This document shows positions 27,660 to 36,434 of a stretch of DNA of 64,000 nucleotides, piece after piece. Numbering within the stretch: the stretch's first letter is position 1; each line of letters starts with the position of its first letter. The stretch comes from Acidobacteria bacterium Mor1 (GTDB lineage: Bacteria > Acidobacteriota > Polarisedimenticolia > Polarisedimenticolales > Polarisedimenticolaceae). The notes beneath the pieces were generated by a model. The model saw only the letters and a program-made list of their open reading frames with translations, did not search any database and had not been told where the DNA came from. The position numbers and the translations under genes are program-made. The DNA lies in NCBI GenBank assembly GCA_001664505.1, contig CP011806.1, positions 5,263,672 to 5,327,671 on the forward strand, read 5' to 3'.

Positions 27660-29416
27660 AGCGACTCCTGACCCTGGGGCTGCTCGGTGTGTGGCTTCTC
27701 ACCGGTTGTTCCGGCGAGCCCCCCCGGGCGACCTACGCCGAACATGTCGCCCCGATCCTCGACCGTAGCTGCGTGCCCTGTCACCGCAGCGACTCCATCG
27801 CGCCCTTCCCGCTCCAGACCTACGACGACGCGCGGCGCCGGGCCTCCCAGATCGAGACTGTGACCCAGAGCGGCTACATGCCGCCCTGGCTGCCGGCTGC
27901 GGGACACGGAGAGTTCGCCCACGATCGCCGGCTCAGCGAGCAGGACCTCCAGGCGATCCGACATTGGGTCGAGGATGGCGCCAGGGAGGGGGATCGAGCC
28001 CTGCGTCCCGAGCCGCCGCAGTTCAGTGACGGCTGGCAGCTCGGCGAGCCGGACCTGGTGCTGACCATGACCGAGCCCTTCACGCTGCCTTCCGAGGGCC
28101 GCGACGTCTTCCGCAACTTCGTCATCCCGGCGACCCACGACCGTTCCCGCCACGTCCGGGCCTTCGAGTTCAAGCCGGACAACCCGCGGGTGGTGCACCA
28201 CGCGGTGTTCCAGGTGGACCCGGGCAAGGGCAGCCGCGAGCTGGATGCCCAAAGCGCCGGTCCCGGTTTCGACGGGATGGACATGGGGCCGTCGATCATG
28301 CCCGACGGGCAGTTCCTCGGCTGGACTCCCGGGCACTACGTCGACCCGGGCACCGAGGACATCGGCTGGAAGCTGGATCCGGGGACCGATCTGGTGATGC
28401 AGCTGCACATGCCGACTACCGGCAAGCCGGAGACGCTGCAGGCAAGCATCGGGCTCTACTTCAACGAGCGGCCGCCGACCCGGCATCCCTTCAGCCTGAT
28501 GCTCGGCAGCGAGGAGCTGGACATCCCGGCGGGGGATCCGGCCTGGGAGGTCGAGGACCGCTTCGTCCTGCCGGTCGCCGTCGAGGCCCTAGGGGTCTAT
28601 CCCCACGCCCACTACCTGGGGAAGGAGATCGAGGTCACGGCGAGTTTGCCCGGCGGCGGCGAGGAATCGCTGCTCAAGATTCTCGACTGGGACTTCAACT
28701 GGCAGGACGAGTACCGCTACGCCCGCCCGGTGCCGCTGCCGGCGGGAAGCGAGATCAAGGTCCGCTTCCGCTACGACAACAGCGCCACCAACCCGCGAAA
28801 TCCGAACCACCCGCCTCGCCGGGTGACCTACGGCAACCAGTCCAGCGATGAGATGGCTTATCTGCTGCTGCGGCTGGAGGCGGAGGACGCCGCCGGCCGG
28901 GAGCGGCTGGAGACCGCGCAGCTACGCCACTACCTGGCCAAGGATGACTCCAAGTGGCGGGCCCGGCGCCGGCTGGCCGTGCTCCTGATGCGCCGCGGCG
29001 CCTTTGCCGAGGCGGCCGGGGAGATCCAGGCCGCCCGGGCCGAGGCCCCCGACGACCCGCTCACCCTGACCCTGGCCGGTCAACTGGCGGGCAGGCAAGG
29101 GAATCTGCCCGAGGCAGTGCGCCTGCTGGGGCGCGCAGTGGAGTTGGATCCATCCCTGGTCCCCGCCCGTACGAACCTGGGAGTGGCGCTGATGGCCGGG
29201 CGCCGTCCCGCCGAAGCGGAGCAACAGTTCCGCGCCGCCCTGGAGCTGGATGCGGGTGCCCTGGAACCGCGGATCAACCTGGCGATGCTGCTGCGCGCAC
29301 GGGGATCCCGGGATGAAGCACGGCGCATTTTGCAGGGTGTCCTGCAAGATCTGCCCGCCACCTCGCCGCTCAGGCGCGGGGTTACGCGGCAGTTGGAGGA
29401 TCTGGGAGGCGGGTAG
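27656..29416 (+). CDS. Cytochrome-c / PHM-like copper monooxygenase / TPR lipoprotein
   Basis: 586-aa lipoprotein with lipobox LTGC, starting at a GTG within the upstream stop. Residues 39-43 are a CXXCH haem-binding motif (CVPCH) in a short cytochrome-c-like domain. The central region carries the copper-ligand pattern of ascorbate-dependent type II copper monooxygenases. The first site would be His181-His182 (VVHHAVF) and His251 (MQLHMPT). The second would be His317-x-His319 (YPHAHYLG) and Met400 (SSDEM). The C-terminal ~130 residues are TPR repeats. Hydroxylase activity is inferred from ligand spacing and the substrate is unknown. The fused haem domain could supply electrons in place of ascorbate. 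Coupled to the redoxin gene upstream. Confidence 0.82.
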   Translation: MKRLLTLGLLGVWLLTGCSGEPPRATYAEHVAPILDRSCVPCHRSDSIAPFPLQTYDDARRRASQIETVTQSGYMPPWLPAAGHGEFAHDRRLSEQDLQAIRHWVEDGAREGDRALRPEPPQFSDGWQLGEPDLVLTMTEPFTLPSEGRDVFRNFVIPATHDRSRHVRAFEFKPDNPRVVHHAVFQVDPGKGSRELDAQSAGPGFDGMDMGPSIMPDGQFLGWTPGHYVDPGTEDIGWKLDPGTDLVMQLHMPTTGKPETLQASIGLYFNERPPTRHPFSLMLGSEELDIPAGDPAWEVEDRFVLPVAVEALGVYPHAHYLGKEIEVTASLPGGGEESLLKILDWDFNWQDEYRYARPVPLPAGSEIKVRFRYDNSATNPRNPNHPPRRVTYGNQSSDEMAYLLLRLEAEDAAGRERLETAQLRHYLAKDDSKWRARRRLAVLLMRRGAFAEAAGEIQAARAEAPDDPLTLTLAGQLAGRQGNLPEAVRLLGRAVELDPSLVPARTNLGVALMAGRRPAEAEQQFRAALELDAGALEPRINLAMLLRARGSRDEARRILQGVLQDLPATSPLRRGVTRQLEDLGGG

Positions 29417-29448
29417 CGGGGCCTGGACGGCCTGAGGAGGGCAGTGAA

Positions 29449-29474
29449 CTCCCGCGCCGTCGCCGGCGCGGGAG
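29449..29474 (-). terminator. GC-rich hairpin after the histone gene
   Basis: Perfect 10-bp stem CTCCCGCGCC (29449-29458) / GGCGCGGGAG (29465-29474) with a 6-nt loop, between two converging genes. No strong T-run on either side, so terminator function is tentative. Confidence 0.45.
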
Positions 29475-29488
29475 CGCACGTAGCGGGA

Positions 29489-29740
29489 TTAGCCGACCAT
29501 GAAGTCGTGAGCGCGAACGGTCTTGCGGCCGTTGGCTTCGGCGCGCTTGGCGGCCTGCTCGATGTACCAGTACACCACGAAGTTGAGGTTCTCGAGGGCA
29601 TCACCGGCGACGTTGACGCCGTGGGCCTTGAGAGCGGCCTTGGCCTTGCTGCCGACCAGCAGCATTTCCATCGCCGGCTTCTTCTTGGCCGAGGCCTTAC
29701 GTTTCGAGGCCTTCTTCTTGGTCGCTTTCTTCTTCGCCAT
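29489..29740 (-). CDS. Bacterial histone-fold protein with lysine-rich N-terminal tail
   Basis: 83-aa DNA-binding protein. Residues 1-21 are a Lys/Ala/Ser tail (MAKKKATKKKASKRK...) like histone H1 or lysine-rich tails. Residues ~28-83 form one histone fold: helix 1 GSKAKAALKAHG, loop VNVAGDA, long helix 2 LENLNFVVYWYIEQAAKRA, then the histone-type NGRKTVRAHDF, which parallels the archaeal histone 'RKTVKAEDI' motif. The fold is a singlet, as in Bdellovibrio histones, not the DUF1931 doublet. It probably dimerises and coats or bends DNA. A strong AAGGAGAT ribosome site lies 6 nt before the ATG. Monocistronic: it converges with the copper-monooxygenase gene and is followed upstream by the convergent-facing end of the proline dehydrogenase gene. 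Confidence 0.85.
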   Translation of the reverse strand: MAKKKATKKKASKRKASAKKKPAMEMLLVGSKAKAALKAHGVNVAGDALENLNFVVYWYIEQAAKRAEANGRKTVRAHDFMVG

Positions 29741-29836
29741 CCCACCATCTCCTTATTGGAAAGGAACGACTCCGAGGACCGGAGCCGCAATGTCGTTGCC
29801 CACATCGCGCACCGATGCGGCACGCTGAGGACGAGG

Positions 29837-29842
29837 AGTATA
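29837..29842 (-). promoter_or_regulatory. Candidate -10 of the histone gene
   Basis: TATACT on the reverse strand about 97 nt upstream of the start, predicting a leader near 90 nt. No convincing -35 at 16-18 bp. Confidence 0.3.
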
Positions 29843-29958
29843 GACGCGATTGCGTCGGAGCGAAACCGCTGGAACGGATTCTGTGGGCTTTATTCGGCGA
29901 TTTGCGGCCGATCCGTCGCGGAGAGGGGAGGGTGGGTACCGGACGTCGCTGCGGACGG

Positions 29959-30864
29959 TCAGTCCTTCTTGAAGATTGCCTTGAGCGCATACCCCGCGAT
30001 CTGGGGGTTTTCCTTGAGTCGCCGCACCGAGTACGCGTACCACTGTTCGCCGTAAGGCACGTAGACCCGCAGCCGGTGGCCGGCTTCGATCAGGATACGG
30101 CGCAGGGGTTCATCGACTCCCAACAGCATCTGGAATTCGTACTGCTCGCGGTTCAAACCGTGGCGGTCGATCAGCTCGAGGGCATCCCAGACCAGGATCT
30201 CGTCGTGGGTCGCGATGCCGACGTAGGCGCCCTGCTTGATCATCCGCTCCAGGGACAGAGTGAAGTTGCGGCGGATGATTTCGGGATCGGTGTAGGCGAT
30301 ACTCCGCGGCTCGAGGTAGATCCCCTTGCACAGCCGGAAGTTGGACGGCTCGGCGGTCAAGGCATCGATGTCGTCGAGGGTGCGGCGCAACCGGGACTGG
30401 AGCACCACCCCGACCCGCGGGCCGAACTCCGAGCGGAGGGTGCGGTAGATGTCCAGGGTCGCCGTGGTGCAGGGGGAGTCTTCCATGTCGATGCGAACGA
30501 AGCGGTCGACCTCGGAGGCGGTGGTCATCAGCGCCCGCATGTTGTCGAGGCAGACCCGGTCCTTGAGCAACAGGCCCAGGGCAGAGAGCTTGACCGAGAC
30601 GTTGGTCTCGCTGAGGTCGTGTTCGACGATCTTGCGCAGCAGCTCCTGGTAGTCCCGGGTGTTGCGCTCCGCCTCTTCCCGGGTCTTGATGAACTCTCCC
30701 AGGATGTCGAGGGTGACCAGCGCCCCCTCGGCCCGCAGGTCGCGGATGACCGCGAAGGCCTCGTCGGAGGTCTCGCCGGCGATGTACTTGCGCGAGAAGT
30801 AGCGCACTACCGGCTTGGGCATCAGGGGGATCGTCAGACTGACGGCGCGGTCGAACAGATTCAT
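29959..30864 (-). CDS. Proline dehydrogenase (ProDH domain)
   Basis: 301-aa FAD enzyme that oxidises proline to pyrroline-5-carboxylate and passes electrons to the quinone pool. It is the stand-alone ProDH barrel: NVSVKLSALG, FVRIDMEDS, VGVVLQSRLRRT, RLCKGIYLEP, GIATHDE, and the family hallmark YVPYGEQWYAYSVRRLKENP, whose Arg-Arg binds the substrate carboxylate. The length is typical for monofunctional enzymes; no P5C dehydrogenase gene is adjacent. A TAGACT -10-like box (30895-30890) and GGAG precede the ATG by a short leader. Confidence 0.93.
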   Translation of the reverse strand: MNLFDRAVSLTIPLMPKPVVRYFSRKYIAGETSDEAFAVIRDLRAEGALVTLDILGEFIKTREEAERNTRDYQELLRKIVEHDLSETNVSVKLSALGLLLKDRVCLDNMRALMTTASEVDRFVRIDMEDSPCTTATLDIYRTLRSEFGPRVGVVLQSRLRRTLDDIDALTAEPSNFRLCKGIYLEPRSIAYTDPEIIRRNFTLSLERMIKQGAYVGIATHDEILVWDALELIDRHGLNREQYEFQMLLGVDEPLRRILIEAGHRLRVYVPYGEQWYAYSVRRLKENPQIAGYALKAIFKKD

Positions 30865-30928
30865 CGATTCATGGCTCCGAGAAGAGCACAGTCTAGCAGC
30901 GAGTCCCGGGGGTGGCCCGGCCCCGTGC

Positions 30929-30934
30929 TAGCAT
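30929..30934 (+). promoter_or_regulatory. -10-like hexamer, possible leaderless start for 30941 gene
   Basis: TAGCAT with 6 nt (CCGGAA) to the ATG at 30941. It overlaps the divergent proline dehydrogenase promoter region. Confidence 0.4.
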
Positions 30935-30940
30935 CCGGAA

Positions 30941-31213
30941 ATGCCGCTCTACGTGCGAATTCTGCTGGCCACGGGCCCTCCCGGCCAGGTCGAGGAGGCC
31001 TCCCGGGGGCACCTCGAGCAGGTGGCTCAATGGCGCCGGGAGGGGCGCCTGAGGACCGCCGGGAGCTTTCCCAGGGGAGACGGCTTCCTCGAGATCTTCG
31101 AGGCAGAGGACCGGCTCGAGGCCGATCGCCTCGCCTTTTCCAGCCCGCTGGTCGAGCTGGGCCTCGTCAGCGCCGTCCTTCGCCCCTGGGTCGAGAGCCC
31201 GGGAGAAGATTGA
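30941..31213 (+). CDS. YciI-like (dimeric alpha-beta barrel) protein
   Basis: 90-aa protein resembling the YCII family: LYVRILLATGPP start, R-G-H-L-E-Q-V helix (candidate His24), a GRLRTAGSF strand, then GFLEIFEAED and a SPLVELGLVS helix-strand. YciI-like proteins form ferredoxin-like dimers, with a conserved His sometimes proposed as catalytic; function is generally unknown. Divergent from proline dehydrogenase with 76 bp between starts. No ribosome site; see the -10-like hexamer just upstream. Confidence 0.72.
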   Translation: MPLYVRILLATGPPGQVEEASRGHLEQVAQWRREGRLRTAGSFPRGDGFLEIFEAEDRLEADRLAFSSPLVELGLVSAVLRPWVESPGED

Positions 31214-31310
31214 GCCTTTTTCGGCGCTCTCCGGACTGCCGGAAATTGGCAGTGGCGGAGCGGCCGAACCTCGTCGATAGAGGACTACGACCGTGCAACG
31301 AGGAGACTCC

Positions 31311-31601
31311 ATGAAAGCATCCCCCCGCGCCCCTCGCCTGTGGATCGTGCTCGCCGTCGCCTTGACCGGCATCGGCTTCTGCCTGACCTCGATCGTGCGC
31401 TTCTTCGGACGCATCATCGGGAACGGCCTGCAATGGAACGAGCGGGAGTTCTTCCAGGAACACTATCTGGCGGTGGGAGATGCCTACAGCCAGGCCTTCC
31501 TGGTCGGGTTCTTTCTCTGTTTCTTCCTGGTGATGGTTGCCGTGGCCGTCGGCCAACACGTCGAGCGCCGGCGCGCCTGGCGTCAGGAGGCCGGGGCCTG
31601 A
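31311..31601 (+). CDS. Small two-helix membrane protein, unknown
   Basis: 96-aa protein with two predicted membrane segments: WIVLAVALTGIGFCLTSIV and AFLVGFFLCFFLVMVAVAVG. Between them is a short polar loop (GLQWNEREFFQEHYLAVG), and the tail is positively charged (VERRRAWRQ). The ATG at 31311 is preferred over an in-frame GTG at 31293 because GAGGAG lies 4 nt upstream of it. I do not recognise the family. It sits between the YciI-like gene and ppc. Confidence 0.65.
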   Translation: MKASPRAPRLWIVLAVALTGIGFCLTSIVRFFGRIIGNGLQWNEREFFQEHYLAVGDAYSQAFLVGFFLCFFLVMVAVAVGQHVERRRAWRQEAGA

Positions 31602-31621
31602 ATCTGCCTCTCCGGTTGGTC

Positions 31622-31627
31622 TATCCT
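31622..31627 (+). promoter_or_regulatory. -10-like hexamer, possible leaderless start for ppc
   Basis: TATCCT with 6 nt (TGACGG) to the ATG at 31634. No Shine-Dalgarno in the gap. Confidence 0.4.
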
Positions 31628-31633
31628 TGACGG

Positions 31634-34291
31634 ATGACCCACACCCCCGACGATCCGCACAAACCACTTCGTGATGACGTCCGGCTGCTCGGACAGCTCC
31701 TGGGGCAGACCCTCGAGGAGCAGGCCGGCGCCGAACTCCTGGAAACCGTCGAGAGCCTGAGGCGCCTGGCCAAGAGCGCCCGGGGTGGTCGCGAGGAGGA
31801 CTTCGCGGCCCTGTCGACCCGGCTGGAGAAGATGCCGGTGGACCAGGCGGTTTCCACCGCCCGGGCGTTCGCCCACTTTCTCAGTCTGGCCAACATCGCC
31901 GAGCAGCATCACCGTATCCGGCGGCGCCGGGCCTACCGGGCCGATCCGGAGGCGGCGCCCCAGCGGGCCTCCTTCGAGGAGGCTTTCGCCGGCATGCTCG
32001 AATCGGGCGTTTCCGCCGATGCCCTGGTCGACGCGGTGGCCTCCCTCGATATCGAGTTGGTGCTGACCGCGCACCCCACCGAGGTGATGCGGCGCACCCT
32101 GATGCAAAAGTACCGGCGGATCGCCGAGTTGCTGGCCGCCCGGGATCGCCCCGACCGGACCCTGCCTGAACAGGAAGAACAACTCGAGGCTCTCTGCCGC
32201 GAGATCCACGCGGTCTGGGAAACCGACGAGCTACGCCACGCCAAGCCGACGCCGGTGGACGAGGCGACCTGGGGCTTCGTCGTCATCGAGCAGACGATTT
32301 GGCAGGTCTTGCCCCGTTTTCTGCGGGACCTGGACCGGGCGCTGCACAAGGCCACCGGCCGGCGCCTGCCCCTAGAGGCCGCGCCGGTCCGTTTCGCCTC
32401 GTGGATGGGAGGGGACCGGGACGGCAACCCCAACGTCACTCCCGACACGACCCGGCGGGTCTGCCTGTTGGCCCGCTGGATGGCGGCGGATCTGCTCCAC
32501 CGCGAGGTCAAGGAACTGCGCAGCGAACTCTCGATGCGGGAGTGCAGCGAGGAATTGCGCCGTCAGGTCGGCCGGGTGCGGGAACCCTACCGGGTCTATC
32601 TGCGTGAAGTGGTCGCACGGCTGGAGGCGACCCGGGACCGGATCGAGGCTCAACTCGACGGCCGCGAACCGGGGAGCGCTCCCGGGTACGACAGCGCCGA
32701 GCCGTTGGCTGAGGCGCTGCGCCTGTGCCACCGCTCGCTGCTGGAGACCGACGAAGACCGGATCGCCGACGGGCGGTTGACCGACGTGATCCGCCAGGTC
32801 TCCTGTTTCGGGCTTTCCTTCCTGCGGCTGGATCTCCGTCAGGAATCCGCCCGGCACACCGCGGTCCTCGACGCGGTCACCCGGGAACTGGGCCTCGGAT
32901 CCTACGCCGAGTGGGACGAACTGCGCCGGATCGAGTTCCTGGAAGGGGAACTCCAGAGCCGTCGTCCGCTGTTCCCCCGGGACATGGATTGGGATGACGA
33001 GGCACGGGATGTGATCGAGACCCTGCAGGTCGCCGCCGAGCAGCCGACCGGGTCCCTGGGCGCCTACGTGATCTCCCTGGCCAGTCATGCTTCGGACGTG
33101 CTGGCCGTGGAGCTGTTACAGAAGGAGGCCGGAGTCACCCCGTCGCTGCGCACTGTGCCGCTCTTCGAGAAGGTCGCCGACCTGCGGGCCTGCGGGGAGA
33201 CCCTGGACCGGCTGTTCTCGGTCGAGGCCTACCGGGAACGGGCCGGGGGGCGCCAGGAAGTCATGGTCGGCTACTCCGACGCCTCCAAGGACGGTGGCCG
33301 CCTGGCCGCGGCCTGGGCGCTCTACTCCGCCCAGGAGACCATCGTCGAGGTCAGCGGGCGACACGGCATCGAGGTGACCCTGTTCCACGGACGCGGCGGT
33401 ACCGTCGGCCGTGGGGGCGGGCCGATCGATCTGGCGGTCCAGGCCCAACCCCCGGGTTCGATCCAGGGCCGGCTGCGGGTGACCGAGCAGGGGGAGATGA
33501 TCCAGGCCAAGTTCGGGCTGCCCGGCATCGCCCTGCGCACCCTCGAGCTTTACGCCACCTCGACCCTTCGTTCCAGCCTCAACCCGGCCGTCGAGATCCC
33601 TGACGCCTGGCGCACGCGGATGCAGCAGCTCGCCGATACGTCCCGCGCCTCCTACCGGGAATGGGTCGATGACGCCGAGTTCATCGAGTACTTCCGCACC
33701 GCGACCCCGGTGGACGATCTCGGGGCCCTGAACATCGGCAGCCGACCCGCCCGGCGCAAGAGCGGCGGCGGCGGGCTCGAATCGCTGCGGGCCATTCCCT
33801 GGATCTTCGCCTGGACCCAGATGCGCCTGATGGTCCCGGCCTGGCTCGGCATCGGCGCCGCCTTCGAGCAGGCGATGAATGACGGCGGACGGGACGAGCT
33901 GCAGGCGATGTACGCCGGCTGGCCCTTCTTCCGTTCCACCCTCGACCTGGTCGAGATGGTGCTGGCCAAGGGGGCGCCGGGGATTGCGGCGCGCTACGAC
34001 GACCGGTTGGTCCCGGAGGAGCTGCAGCCGATCGGCGAGCGGCTGCGGGGGCTCCACGCACGCACCGCCGAGCTGCTCTGTCAGGTCACCGGCCACGCCG
34101 AACTTCTCGACGGGAACCCGGTGCTGCGCCGTTCCATCGACGTGCGCAATCCCTACGTCGACCCGATCAATCTGGTGCAGGTCGAGCTCCTGCGGCGGTT
34201 GCGTCAGGCCGAAGGGGATGACCCGCGGTTGCGCGAGGCGCTGATGCTGACGATCAACGGCGTTGCCGCCGGCATGAGAAACACCGGATGA
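31634..34291 (+). CDS. ppc: Phosphoenolpyruvate carboxylase
   Basis: 885-aa cytoplasmic enzyme that carboxylates PEP with bicarbonate to oxaloacetate, an anaplerotic reaction. All hallmark motifs are present: catalytic His147 in LTAHPTEVMRRT, SWMGGDRDGNPNVT, MVGYSDASKDGG, LFHGRGGTVGRGGGP, the FAWTQMRLMVPAWLG helix and the invariant C-terminal GMRNTG. The length matches the bacterial family (E. coli 883 aa). The stop overlaps the next gene's ATG (ATGA). It appears to be transcribed from a -10-like TATCCT just before the ATG. Confidence 0.97.
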   Translation: MTHTPDDPHKPLRDDVRLLGQLLGQTLEEQAGAELLETVESLRRLAKSARGGREEDFAALSTRLEKMPVDQAVSTARAFAHFLSLANIAEQHHRIRRRRAYRADPEAAPQRASFEEAFAGMLESGVSADALVDAVASLDIELVLTAHPTEVMRRTLMQKYRRIAELLAARDRPDRTLPEQEEQLEALCREIHAVWETDELRHAKPTPVDEATWGFVVIEQTIWQVLPRFLRDLDRALHKATGRRLPLEAAPVRFASWMGGDRDGNPNVTPDTTRRVCLLARWMAADLLHREVKELRSELSMRECSEELRRQVGRVREPYRVYLREVVARLEATRDRIEAQLDGREPGSAPGYDSAEPLAEALRLCHRSLLETDEDRIADGRLTDVIRQVSCFGLSFLRLDLRQESARHTAVLDAVTRELGLGSYAEWDELRRIEFLEGELQSRRPLFPRDMDWDDEARDVIETLQVAAEQPTGSLGAYVISLASHASDVLAVELLQKEAGVTPSLRTVPLFEKVADLRACGETLDRLFSVEAYRERAGGRQEVMVGYSDASKDGGRLAAAWALYSAQETIVEVSGRHGIEVTLFHGRGGTVGRGGGPIDLAVQAQPPGSIQGRLRVTEQGEMIQAKFGLPGIALRTLELYATSTLRSSLNPAVEIPDAWRTRMQQLADTSRASYREWVDDAEFIEYFRTATPVDDLGALNIGSRPARRKSGGGGLESLRAIPWIFAWTQMRLMVPAWLGIGAAFEQAMNDGGRDELQAMYAGWPFFRSTLDLVEMVLAKGAPGIAARYDDRLVPEELQPIGERLRGLHARTAELLCQVTGHAELLDGNPVLRRSIDVRNPYVDPINLVQVELLRRLRQAEGDDPRLREALMLTINGVAAGMRNTG

Positions 34292-35514
34292 GCCGCTTTC
34301 GTTTCGGCCGGGTCCTGCTCGGGGTGGCCTGCGCGCCGCTGCTCTTGATCGCCGCCTGCGCGCCGGATGCCTCCGACGGCGCACCGGGGGCCGCGGCGGC
34401 CGACTCTCTCGAGGTCATGGCGCCTCCCTCAACGGCGGGCAGGCTGCCGGTGCTCTCCTCCCGGGGCTCGGCTCTCGGGTTGAGCTGGGTCGAGGAGAAG
34501 GATGGCCGGGCCTATCTCCGTTTCGCCCGGCTGGATGACGGCGGGTTCGGTGAGATCCTCGACGTCGCCCAGGGGGACGACTGGTTCGTCAACTGGGCGG
34601 ACTTTCCGTCGGTGGTCTTGCTCGAAGAGGGCGCGCTGGCGGCCCACTGGCTCGGCCGCTCGGGGGAGGGGACCTACACGTACGACGTCTGGTTCACGGC
34701 GATGAACGATGAGGGGCTGTGGACCAAGCCGCGGCGTCCCCACCGGGACGGCACCCAGTCGGAGCACGGCTTTGTCTCGATGGTGCCCGGAGGAGACGGC
34801 ACCGTCGACTTGTTCTGGCTGGACGGTCGAGGCACCGTCGCCGAGCCGAAGCTTCCGATGGCGCTGCGTCACAGCAGCTGGAGCGCCACGGGGTTCGGCG
34901 AGGAACGGGTTCTCGATCCCCGGGTCTGCGAATGCTGCCAGACCGATGCGGTGCGACTCGACGACGGCAGCCTGCTGCTGGCCTATCGCGACCGCAGCGA
35001 GGGCGAGCTGCGAGATATCTCGATCGTGCGCGGTGATGCCGCCGGTTGGTCGGAGCCGATCCAGGTCCACGCCGACGGCTGGAAGATCGCCGGATGCCCG
35101 GTCAACGGACCGGCGCTGGCGGCATCGGGCAATCGGGTGGCCTGCGCCTGGTTCACCATGGCCACGGGGGAACCGGAGGTCCGGTTGGCCTTCTCCGAGG
35201 ACGGCGGCCGCAGTTTCGCTCCACCGATGCGCATCGACGGCGGGGACCCCCTGGGCCGGGTCGATCTGCTGCTGAACGGTGACGAGGCATCGGTGATCTG
35301 GTACGAGCGTACCGGCGAGCACGCCGGCGTGCTCATGCGCAGGGTCGGGCCGGACGGTCCTCGAGGAGCGCTCCTGCCGTTGGGGGCGACCGGTGGCGGG
35401 CGTCCCAGCGGCTTCCCTCGGGCGGCGCGCACGGCCGCGGGAACCTTCGTCGCGTGGACCGACACCCGTAGCGAACCGAGCCAACTGAAACTGGTTCGGG
35501 TCAGCGACCGCTAG
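34288..35514 (+). CDS. BNR/sialidase-fold lipoprotein
   Basis: 408-aa lipoprotein (signal ACAPLLLIAACA with lipobox near residue 27), starting in an ATGA overlap with ppc. The mature region has the six-bladed pattern of sialidase/BNR propellers: repeated Asp-boxes such as SEDGGRSFAPP, LDDGSLLLAYRDRS and a CECCQTDAVRL segment. That Cys cluster is common in Acidobacterial exo-alpha-sialidase-like proteins. No full sialidase Arg triad can be assigned, so enzyme activity is uncertain. Coupling to ppc may be incidental. It converges with the formylglutamate amidohydrolase gene with 16 bp between stops. Confidence 0.78.
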   Translation: MSRFRFGRVLLGVACAPLLLIAACAPDASDGAPGAAAADSLEVMAPPSTAGRLPVLSSRGSALGLSWVEEKDGRAYLRFARLDDGGFGEILDVAQGDDWFVNWADFPSVVLLEEGALAAHWLGRSGEGTYTYDVWFTAMNDEGLWTKPRRPHRDGTQSEHGFVSMVPGGDGTVDLFWLDGRGTVAEPKLPMALRHSSWSATGFGEERVLDPRVCECCQTDAVRLDDGSLLLAYRDRSEGELRDISIVRGDAAGWSEPIQVHADGWKIAGCPVNGPALAASGNRVACAWFTMATGEPEVRLAFSEDGGRSFAPPMRIDGGDPLGRVDLLLNGDEASVIWYERTGEHAGVLMRRVGPDGPRGALLPLGATGGGRPSGFPRAARTAAGTFVAWTDTRSEPSQLKLVRVSDR

Positions 35515-35530
35515 TGTCGCGCCTGGCTCA

Positions 35531-36286
35531 CTAGGCGCCGGCGACTCCGGTGGGCGTCAGCAGGCTGCGCAGCGGTTCGGCCAGATCCTCGGCCAGCCCG
35601 GCGGCGTAGGCCGGGTCCTCGAAGCACTTCTGATTGACCTCGAGTTCGAGGAAGGGCAGCCCGTAGTGCCGTCCGTGGCGCTCGGCGGCGTAGATCATCT
35701 CCTCGATACCCGAGTAGGGCTCGTTGTAGCGGGTGCTCCTGCCGCAGGCCTCGATGTCGCGGCCCAATCGGTAGGCCAGCTCGGGATGATCGTTGAACAG
35801 CACGCCGATCTCGAAGCCGCGCACCTCGTCGTCGAGTTGATCGGTGAAGGTGTGGATCGAAAATACCAGCGGGCGGACACCCCGCAGCACCCTGCGGAAC
35901 ACCAGCCGGTCGACTTCGACGTGATACGGCGTGTGGACCGCCGCGATCCGTTCCTCGAGTTGCTCGGGACAAAGGTCGCGATTCCAGGGGACCTCGTCGC
36001 TGCCCGCCATGGGGCGAGCCAGGGTCGGGTCGTCGACCCGCCTGTTCAGGTCGGTCCAGAGTCTCGACCAGCGGCCTCCGATGGCGCCGGCATCGAGAAC
36101 CCGGGAGAGCTCCCGGGTCAAGGCCCAGCCGCCGGGATCCCAACCCCAGTGGGACTCCAGCAACTGCCGCCCGGCCGGACCGGGTTCGACCCCTTCCGGA
36201 AGCGCATTCCCCGCGTGCTCACAGATCAGCAGGATCGGCGAAAGCGACTCGGGACGCAGGCACTGGTAAGGCAGTTCCGCGGACAC
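35531..36286 (-). CDS. N-formylglutamate amidohydrolase family protein
   Basis: 251-aa cytoplasmic protein. The GTG at 36286 is chosen because CAGGAG lies 8 nt upstream; the ORF continues further 5' without family sequence. Family motifs: LLICEHAGN near the N-terminus, HWGWDPG, LWTDLNR, FSIHTFTD and NEPYSG with EVNQ near the C-terminus. N-formylglutamate amidohydrolases release formate from formylglutamate or deformylate related amides. This branch is also found outside histidine-degradation operons, and none is adjacent here, so the physiological substrate is uncertain. It is divergent from the HtrA gene. Confidence 0.87.
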   Translation of the reverse strand: MSAELPYQCLRPESLSPILLICEHAGNALPEGVEPGPAGRQLLESHWGWDPGGWALTRELSRVLDAGAIGGRWSRLWTDLNRRVDDPTLARPMAGSDEVPWNRDLCPEQLEERIAAVHTPYHVEVDRLVFRRVLRGVRPLVFSIHTFTDQLDDEVRGFEIGVLFNDHPELAYRLGRDIEACGRSTRYNEPYSGIEEMIYAAERHGRHYGLPFLELEVNQKCFEDPAYAAGLAEDLAEPLRSLLTPTGVAGA

Positions 36287-36434
36287 GGCGTGTGCTCCTG
36301 TGGCGGGGCGGGAGGGCCCGGTCGGTGGTAATCTCGTGGATCGACCGATTTTTTTCAACCGGCAGCCGCGGTTTACGCGGAACGGCCGGGGTAGGGCCCG
36401 GGGCGCCGCCGATGCGGCGCCGGGGGAGGTAGCG

